Assembly (NCBI RefSeq): GCF_036669915.1
Contig: NC_089314.1
Span: forward strand, 10,831,665 to 10,895,664
Source of the DNA: Pocillopora verrucosa
Lineage: Eukaryota > Cnidaria > Anthozoa > Scleractinia > Pocilloporidae
DNA length: 64,000 bases
Direction of reading: 5' to 3'
Shown one piece after another: positions 56,792-64,000 of the stretch (position 1 is the first letter of the stretch; each line of letters starts with the position of its first letter). Below the pieces are notes generated by a model. The model saw only the letters and a program-made list of their open reading frames with translations, ran no database searches and was not told the DNA's origin. Made by a program: the position numbers and the translations under genes.

Positions 56792-58379
56792 TAGGAGAAA
56801 CGGTTTGTATTGCCCATGCAAAATTGCCCGGATTTTCAATTGAAAACAATTTTTTAGGCCAGCGCATGTGGTGCGTAACTTCTGGGTCACTTTTTTCTGT
56901 ACCACCAAAGGTTTCTCGGGAATGTTTACAAGTATGAAGGCGAAAAACGTGGAGACCACACCTGGAAGACAGTCAAAACGGATTTGTAAACGGAAGTAAG
57001 AAGCTGAAGGAAGGGAACTCTGTGTTCGGGGACAGAGAAACAAATTTAAAGTGATAAGGTATAATTTATTGAAAGTTAAGAACTGAAGTGCTCCCGTTAG
57101 TTACTTGTATAGACGGACATATTTAAACAATGATTCTGATAATTTTCTATTTTCTTATTGGAAAGAACTGAAAGATCTAATTTTGTCGCATTGATTAAGT
57201 TATGTATCCTTCTTAACGATCTAGAATACGTGACTATCAATACACCTTTGAAGCTTGAAAGAAACGAGATTATTTAAGATTGTATAGTACCTCTCTCCAG
57301 GCAAACATGTAGTGTTGATATGTTCTTTAAGCGGGATATAACAGAACAATCCTTGTTAAGGAGTTTAACTAGGGAGTTTTCAACTGCATTGGTTTACAGC
57401 CTGGGCAGGCAAAGTGAGGCAAAATAACTTTCATTTTATTAAATATTTGTTGACTTGAAATGAAGTGTCCTAAATTGGATTTCAGATTTCCATAAGTATT
57501 TAAGTTATTGATTAAGTTGTTAAATTAAACTGAAAGTTTTACGCTAATTCAAATGACTCTGTATCTTCAACACAAAACTAATCTCTAACAGATGTAGGTG
57601 GTATATATTTTACATCCAAGGACTTACCGCCTAATGAAAGAGCTGCAACTACCGCAAAGCAAATTCTTTTTATGACTGTGCGACTACCAGGGTTGCGCAA
57701 ATGAAGTTTTAAGCAAAGGATACATTTATTGCATTTTAAACTCCGAATAATGCATTAGTGTTCTGAGGGGTTCATTCACCTCTGGTTATCAGCTCATATT
57801 CCGAGTCATCTTATATGGAAATGCACAGCACCGAAAAAGAGCCTCCAAATATTCATACGTTCAGGATTTTATGAAAATTAATAAAACAACTATTCCCTTC
57901 GCGTTTGTTGGATGCGAGATTAGCCTCGTTGGCTATTTACCATCCCACATCTAACGTGCGCTCATTGAATGATTGTTAAATATTCACTTTCACTTGACTC
58001 CGATGATGACTTCCGCTCAGGTTGTGAAACGTCAGTCACCATTACCTACAACAGTCCTTCTCAGGACTACACTCACCCGGACGATCAAACTACACTATTA
58101 CATTCTATATTCTACCCATGCAATATGAATATTTTACCCGATCAGAAAACCGTAGCCTGCTTAGTCAGACTCCTTAAGGAGGCAGGGGGAGGCAGGGGGA
58201 GGCAGGGGGAGACAGGGGGAGACAGGGGTTGATGGGATAAATGTAAGACTGAGTTTTCTTTAGCCCCCTTCCCATGTGATCCTCGAGGATCCTTGGCGAT
58301 TAACGATGAGCGGTTCCTTGGAAACATTCCCGCCATATTTCACGGCGCGCAAAGCCTGGAATCTATTCTGAGATTCAAA
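56792..58379. other. Spacer before USP39
   Basis: No gene was recognised. It includes the region that should hold the USP39 promoter and the G-rich repeat at 58181-58229. The frame at 56692-56937 overlaps the end of the LRR fragment and has no family resemblance. Confidence 0.5.
58181..58229 (+). repeat. G-rich 10-bp tandem repeat upstream of USP39
   Basis: About five units of GGCAGGGGGA / GACAGGGGGA lie 150-200 bases before the USP39 start codon. Runs of five G at regular spacing could fold as a G-quadruplex. Confidence 0.8.
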
Positions 58380-61300
58380 ATGGCGGATGAAGACGAGGTA
58401 GAGGTGCGAGGAATAAAAAGACCTCTTGTCGAAAACTACAGCGACGATGAAGAAGAAGAAGAAGCTCGAAGAAAACAAGGTACCGCTAGTAGACTCGGCA
58501 GGATAAGTACACTCGAAATGATGCGAAAAGCAAAATTGTTGAAGATTTGATTGTGATCCTCGTGTTTTTCACTCATTCCACCGATTACTGATCATGACAA
58601 CTACAATCCTCTTCATAATTATTGAAACGTTCCCTTCTTTCCTCGTTTAAGTTGTTTACAGTAAAGGTAAAATTTCTGCATAGCCTCATACTACATTATG
58701 CATTCAGTTCTTGGATAGAAAAAACAATGACAAAAACAATACATTGCCATTAGGAAAACAGATTTGTTTTACAATAGTATGGGGCTGTGAGGAAATTTTA
58801 CCCCCTTTCTCACTTCTTTTCTGAAAAGTTATCTGGCTTATCCACATAATAAATTCCTGATTAGTAGAGTAGCTTTTTATTTCAAATCCTTTGTGTTGAA
58901 AATACCCCTCTCACTCCAAAAACAAAACCAGTCGGATTTTATTCTCTATTTTCCAGAACACAGTGCTTATCAGAGTAGACATTGTCCTTATCTTGACACC
59001 ATAGACAGGTACAGTGTAGCCAACTGTTGAATGTTTTTTGATCATGTATGTAACAAACTTCCACACAGTTAAGCAAACAAAATTTTGTGGATTTTGATTT
59101 GAATAGATTTTGCAGATTGACCTCAACCCACATAGAATCAGTTCTTGCAGGAACAAATATATGATTAAAAAATTAGGGTGGTGGAAATAATAGGTTTTTT
59201 TTGTTTGACTTTGTTGTTGGGTCAGTTCTTTTTGGCCACAAGGTTCTAAAATTTTTATAGATTCAGTGACATGATGTAGCCAGAGTGTGCTGTGATTCAG
59301 CAAGTAATCAAATATGTAAATGCTACATTTTCATCTGTGTTAACTTCTTGCTCCTTGATAGGAGAATTGCAAAATTAAGTTCCCAGCAACACAACAAACC
59401 TCCAATCTGCAAAAAAAAATCCAGCAAAATTTTTTGATTTATTGCTTCATCTACCTGTAACAATGGCCTATTCAAGGAGTAAATCCCTGTGTGATATTTC
59501 TTAGCTCCCTTAAGACTTCATTTTGTTGTGGTTTTTCTCAACTTTCTCTTTTTAACATGATTTTCTTTTGATGTCCACCATAACTGATCGTAACTCTCAG
59601 GTTATGCATGCCAAACATACCCTAAAGAACCCATTTTTTTTTACAGGCATGTTCTCGACTTTGATTTTGAGAAGCTGTGTTCTGTGTCATTATCACACAT
59701 CAATGTGTATGCTTGCTTGGTGTGTGGAAAGTATTTTCAAGGTGAGAATTGCTTTAGTCTATGTTTTTGTGTGACTGTTAGGGCATAGTAAAGTGTTTTT
59801 TTTTTTTGGATTCCACAGGCCGTGGACGTCGCTCTCATGCTTACACACACAGTGTACAAGTTGATCATCATGTGTTTCTGAATCTTCATACGCTCAAGGT
59901 GAGACTGACAATAAACACTTTGTCTCATGATTACCAGTAATTTCCCCTTATCTGATTATTAATATTACCAATATTACCCTCTGCTGCTACATATTTCCTT
60001 GTAAATTAGTGGAGAGAACTTTGTGTCACTGGTAGATTAAGATAACAACTTGTACCTGACAAGTTTGATTATTTTCAATAACTGTTCCCTGGACAGTGTA
60101 GAAATGTCTTTGCAAATGATTTTATTATCCCAAAACACATGTTGTTAGAATGGGTGCAGGGTTGTGTCTTAACTCTTTCGGACATTTTGGCAAATCTATC
60201 TCATCAAATTTTTAGACATGAAAGACAATGGTTGTTCAAAGTGTGCATTTAAAAGCACCTTTTTTTGGATATCAAAGTGTTTTGGAATCAAATGAAACTC
60301 AGAACTTGTACTCTAAACTACAGGTTTTTGACAAATAAGTGAATGTATTTTTATAAGCATTTTATAATTATGATTGAAGTAAAGAATAAAATTCTTTACT
60401 ACTTCTTTCAGTTTTACTGTTTACCTGATAACTATGAAGTTATTGACTCTTCTTTAGATGATATAAAGGTGAGTTTAAATTTTAACAATTGAAACAGGTT
60501 TTATGCCATCTGTCTGCAATATTATTCACACAAGTTATTACTGATTAAATTACTCAACTTGAAGAGTCAAAAAATTGTTTGAACAAATGTAATTTCCTTA
60601 CCAATTGTTTTCTTTTAAAGTATAATTAAATGTATATAAAATTATTCTGATAATTGAGTTGTTGTTATGTATTACTTTGTTTATTCAATATCAGTATTTT
60701 TTAAAATAAAATTGAAATTATTACAGATATGACAATTGATGGAAAAATGACTGAAGTTGTTTCTCATTCAACCATTTCAGATCATTTTAAACATAAATTA
60801 TGGCAACAATATTGTCAAATATGAAAAGAGTCCAAGATAGTTTATATGTTTCTTTTCAGTATGTTTTAAACCCAACGTTTACCAAAAATGACATTACGCA
60901 GTTGGATAAATCAGCAAAGCTGTCCAGAGCTTTTGATGGCACAACCTATCTACCTGGTAAATATTAGCATTTTATTAAATTCTAGGAATAGTGTAGCACC
61001 CTTTTTTTTTGGTTATTCTGGTTTTTTAAAAGCATGTTATCATGTAATTATGCCATGCTAGTGGGATTACTTTGATCTGTCTCATTTTTGTCTAGAAGAG
61101 ATCAAAATGTCTCATTCAGAAACTGCTAGTCATTTACATCTCCCAAATCATTCTATGCAACATATGACAGTCTGCAGCCTTTCTGTAAATCCAAGCTCTC
61201 TGGAATACCACAAAAATCTAGAGAGAAAATTTATCTTTTAAATCAGCACTCTTAATCCCCATAGTATTAACAAACAATTTTCATTAAACTAATTTATTCT

Positions 61301-63657
61301 TGTTCTTCATGTAACCATGTTCCCACCAATAGTGTGGCTACATTTTTCTGCACATTAAGCATGGACAACCCAACCCATTATGCCTCTAATTGCTCTGACA
61401 AAGGGCTTATGCTCAAAAGCTTTGATTCAGCTTTGAAACTCTATACAGTGACCAATTTGCATTATCAAGTTGGTAAAAGTGAAGAACAGTTCCCAAAAAA
61501 TACTGTTGGCTGTCTGTCAGTGGACTGTCAACCGACAATTGGCAGAGAGTAGGCTGACAATGGGCTGACTGTTGGCTGACAGTTGGCGAACAGTTGTTCA
61601 CTATTACCATCAAGTCAGTTGATAAAACCAAATTTTCTTTTGTTACCCTCCACCGGTGCTACACCACAATTTCTGTAGAGCATTACCCCCTTAATTAATT
61701 TTTTTTGTTTAGGTTTTTTAATGTGTTTTATCCTCTTACAGGAATTGTAGGACTGAATAACATCAAAGCAAATGATTACTTGAATGTAGTATTACAGGTG
61801 AGGATGATGGTTGCTCTTAACTCTTTAGCTCCCATGATCTGATTCAGAATTCTCCCTACTGGCTGCCATACATTTCTTTGCTTATCAATAAAGAGAGTAA
61901 AGTTTCCTGTCAAAGCAAGTTTGTCAATTCATATCTCCAATGTGATGGAATTTGTATTGTCATATTTTAAGTTTAAAGGAGTTAGAGACACATTACTTAA
62001 TGGAAAGCAATTTAAAAGAGTGCTTTACATGTATTATTTCTCTCATTATTAATTTCTGTCCTTGTACTATTTATTACTTGTTGTTTATGTGATTCCTCTT
62101 TTCCTCTCTCATATTTGCATTGTTGTGTTCTAATATATGGAAAAATGTAATTTCACTGAAAATGCATCTAATTACTGGTAGCTGAACTATATTATTCCAT
62201 TCTCTATTTTCTCCTCTTTAATAATCATTAAAAAGGTTCAACTTTGCAGTTGTTGAAATGGAGAAAAAAATTAAACAAAGACAACAACAAAAACAAATGT
62301 TTTGTGTATTTTACATCCTGATTGTCTTTTGAAGTCAATACTGTGGTTCTGATGAATAGTTGTTTGCCAGTTCAATGTTATAAGTCTTGTTCATGCTTTG
62401 ATTGGTCAGTTTTTCTGTGATATTGATTTAGCCTAACATCTTATTATTAAATATCATATTCACCACAAACACATGCTGTGAACTGAACAAGACTGCTTTA
62501 CTTTATTAACAGATTAATTATGACTGATCTCAATGACAAAATACTAATTGAGTTTTACAACCAATGATCTCCTTATTTTAATCAACAGGCTTTGGCATTT
62601 GTCCCACCAATCCGTGATTTTTTTCTTCGAGAAGAAAACTATCAAAGCATCAAACGTCCTCCTGGAGATATCATGTTTCCTCTAGGTAAGACCTGGGAGC
62701 AATGCAAGAAATATCAAGAGCATCATTCACTAAGTAAACTAAACCGTTTAACTCCCAAGATCTGATTGTTAATTCTCCCCTCTAGCTGTTACACATTTCC
62801 TTGTAAATGAGTTACAAGAATTTGGTGTTTGATCAAGATAAAAACTTCTACCTGATAAGTTTGAATATTCTCATTACCTGTTTGCTGGATATTGTTTAGA
62901 TGTTATAGGGAGAAGTTACATGTCAATCACTTTTTGGAGTTAAAGGGTGAAAGGTGCATGGTTTTCAACTCCAATCCAATAGAGAAATAAGCCAAGCCAT
63001 GCTTCACACATATGATTTGGGGTGCCTGTGTACAACATTCTGATCAGTATGTTGTGAAAACATGCTGGAAAAGCAGTTATTTTTCCATAAATGAAACACT
63101 TTTTAGTACCTCTAGCTGTCTGTTTTGCTTAAACTTGGAACCCCAGAGATCTGATTGTTAATTCTCCCCTCTAACTGCTGTACATTATCTCGTAAATTGG
63201 TTATAAGAATTTGAATATCTCATTTTCTGTTTGCTGAATATATATGGATATTACAATACAATACAATACAATACAGTACAATTTATTTTGTGTCAGTAAT
63301 GTAGGGGGTGGTTACCCAACCTCCCGAGCCTAATGGCTTATGTTGAAAACGCTCAACAGAAATTATGGGGAGAAGTTATATGTCAATCACTTGTGAGAGT
63401 TAAAGGGTTAATTGGTTTGTTGTTTATCTCTTTTCTCTTGTTATCGTTCTCTAATGCACTCATGTCAATTCTTTAAATGAATAATATTTGTTAAATTTAT
63501 TAATTTGTATGGTCATCAACTTTTCTGGTCTTTAAACTATTTCAACTTATTTATTTCCTGTTGTGAACTTTTAGTAAACAGGTTTGGAGAGCTAATTAGA
63601 AAAATTTGGAATCCACGTAACTTCAAAGCTCATGTCAGCCCTCATGAGATGTTGCAG
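58380..63657 (+). CDS. USP39: USP39 (SAD1-like U4/U6.U5 tri-snRNP protein), 5' part
   Basis: Spliceosome tri-snRNP component with a ZnF-UBP domain and an inactive ubiquitin-protease fold. Exons: 58380-58479 (start MADEDEVEVRGIKRPLVENY), 58974-59008, 59647-59741, 59819-59898, 60412-60468, 60860-60956, 61742-61797, 62589-62685, 63575-63657; the gene continues past the window. The zinc finger reads RHCPYLDTIDRHVLDFDFEK, YACLVCGKYFQGRGRRSHAY, HHVFLNLHTLKFYCLPDNYE. In the protease box GLNNIKANDYLNVVLQ, Asp stands where active enzymes have the catalytic Cys, as in known USP39. Phases agree from 58974 on. The join of the first exon (phase 1) to 58974 (phase 0) does not fit, so a small extra exon or another donor is missing from this model. 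The first exon is assigned from its acidic/RK-rich N-terminus and position. Confidence 0.9.
59962..60080 (+). repeat. Partial MITE-like family 1 copy
   Basis: Contains CTGCTGCTACATATTTCCTT and GTAAATTAGTGGAGAGAACT, then TAAGATAACAACTTGTACCT, all shared with family 1. It lies in a USP39 intron. Confidence 0.45.
61375..61720 (+). repeat. Dispersed repeat (GCTCTGACAAAGGGCT...GTTGATAAAACC) split by an insertion
   Basis: The left half, ATTGCTCTGACAAAGGGCTT to CAATTTGCATTATCAAGT, and the right half, CAGTTGATAAAACCAAATTT to GGTGCTACACCACAATTTCT, read as one element interrupted by 138 bases. The left half recurs at 9825-9900. Confidence 0.6.
61471..61608. mobile_element. 138-bp MITE with 7-bp target duplication
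   Basis: Flanked by the direct repeat ATCAAGT (61464-61470 and 61609-61615). Its ends TGGTAAAAGTGAAGAACAG and TGTTCACTATTACCA are inverted repeats over about 20 bases. The inside is made of GGCTGAC / GACAGTTGGC units. All three marks fit a non-autonomous DNA transposon. Confidence 0.7.
61818..61880 (+). repeat. Family 1 MITE fragment
   Basis: Opens ACTCTTTAGCTCCCATGATC with TGATTCAGAATTCTCCCTAC, the left end of family 1. The right part is not recognisable. Confidence 0.45.
62744..62950 (+). repeat. MITE-like family 1 copy, near full length
   Basis: Begins AACCGTTTAACTCCCAAGAT and ends TTTTTGGAGTTAAAGGGT, so the ends are inverted repeats. Contains TTAATTCTCCCCTCTAGCTG and GGGAGAAGTTACATGTCAAT. 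It lies in the USP39 intron after exon 62589-62685. Confidence 0.7.
63136..63410 (+). repeat. MITE-like family 1 copy interrupted by a retroelement tail
   Basis: Left part ACCCCAGAGATCTGATTGTT to ATATATATGGATATT; right part TTATGGGGAGAAGTTATATG to GTGAGAGTTAAAGGGTTAA. Between them lies about 110 bases starting with ACAAT repeats (63253-63282). Confidence 0.65.
63253..63362 (-). mobile_element. Probable truncated LINE/SINE 3' end with (ATTGT)n tail
   Basis: Read on the minus strand it is about 80 bases of unique sequence (CATAAGCCATTAGGCTCGGG onwards) ending in ATTGT units. A 3' end made of a short tandem repeat is usual for CR1/L2-type and related retroelements. It split an existing family 1 MITE, so it is the younger insertion. 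No coding part is present; the class is a guess. Confidence 0.45.
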
Positions 63658-64000
63658 GTCGGTGTACTGACATACATTTTCATCTGAACTTTTCTTTATT
63701 AATGCCTGTTCTCAGATTTTTAATTGCTGGCTTCTTTAATGACCCACATTAATTTTCTGATTGTTGATTCAAACAGAAAAGAAAATCATCCTCTGCTTTT
63801 TAGTTACCATACTCAACGTAGCAACTATGAAAAGATTAGGCAGTATCAGATGCGTCTCAAAAGGGACAAAACCAATCAATGTAATATCACCAGTCAATTG
63901 GAGCCAAGCTTGACATCATCGTTAGCCAATTAGTAAATGCCACAATTATTAAATGCAGGAAAACATGTCTGATCCAAATCAGGATTGGTTTTAGTTTTAA
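63658..64000. other. USP39 intron to the right edge
   Basis: Begins with the donor GTCGGT after exon 63575-63657. No further USP39 exon was recognised. The frame at 63724-63933 has no USP39 resemblance. Confidence 0.5.

Noticed and set aside
56351-56794. A complete small gene starting at the ATG at 56351
   Set aside because: The LRR pattern extends upstream of this ATG to a stop and fades before the end; it reads as a fragment rather than a gene with its own start.
63724-63933. Another USP39 exon
   Set aside because: The translation does not resemble USP39, and the frame contains no segment bounded by convincing splice sites.

Overview
This window is nuclear DNA of an animal, most likely a cnidarian and probably a stony coral. 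The reasons are short exons with GT-AG introns, an AT-rich background, many short inverted-repeat elements, a tRNA-headed SINE, an NLR-type leucine-rich-repeat scrap, and proteins that read as close relatives of vertebrate NCAPD3, TMEM101, FANK1 and USP39. Exon models were built by hand from reading frame, splice sites and family recall; no alignment program was run.

Layout. 515-15064 (+) is the 3' part of NCAPD3 (condensin II subunit D3), 25 exons, cut by the left edge; one intron uses a GC donor. 16528-18103 (-) is TMEM101 in two exons, convergent with NCAPD3. 20651-26282 (+) is a complete six-exon FANK1 (fibronectin III plus ankyrin repeats). About 23.1-55.2 kb is a tandem segmental array of four units (about 9.3, 7.3, 7.5 and 7.9 kb). 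Each unit carries one intact two-exon BTB-BACK-Kelch (KLHL-like) gene on the minus strand. Units 2-4 also carry stranded FANK1 exon copies and pieces of the FANK1 3' region, and every unit shows relics of a further, dead KLHL gene. A separate copy of FANK1 intron 1 and exon 2 lies beyond the array at 55.3-56.3 kb and is fused to an NLR-type LRR fragment. 58380-63657 (+) is the 5' part of USP39 (tri-snRNP protein), running off the right edge.

How it fits together. The single-copy genes are unrelated housekeeping or conserved loci: chromosome condensation, a membrane protein, a ciliated/germ-cell type ankyrin protein and a splicing factor. The dynamic part is the KLHL array, whose products should be Cullin-3 substrate adaptors. 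The paralogs have intact reading frames, in-frame length changes confined to Kelch loops, and (between copies 2 and 3) a replacement-rich pattern in the BTB-BACK exon. A 136-bp near-perfect hairpin sits at every unit junction and a second hairpin lies about 300 bp upstream of each KLHL start (about 1 kb in unit 4). The array, its junction hairpins and the hitchhiking FANK1 exons are the most interesting content of the window.
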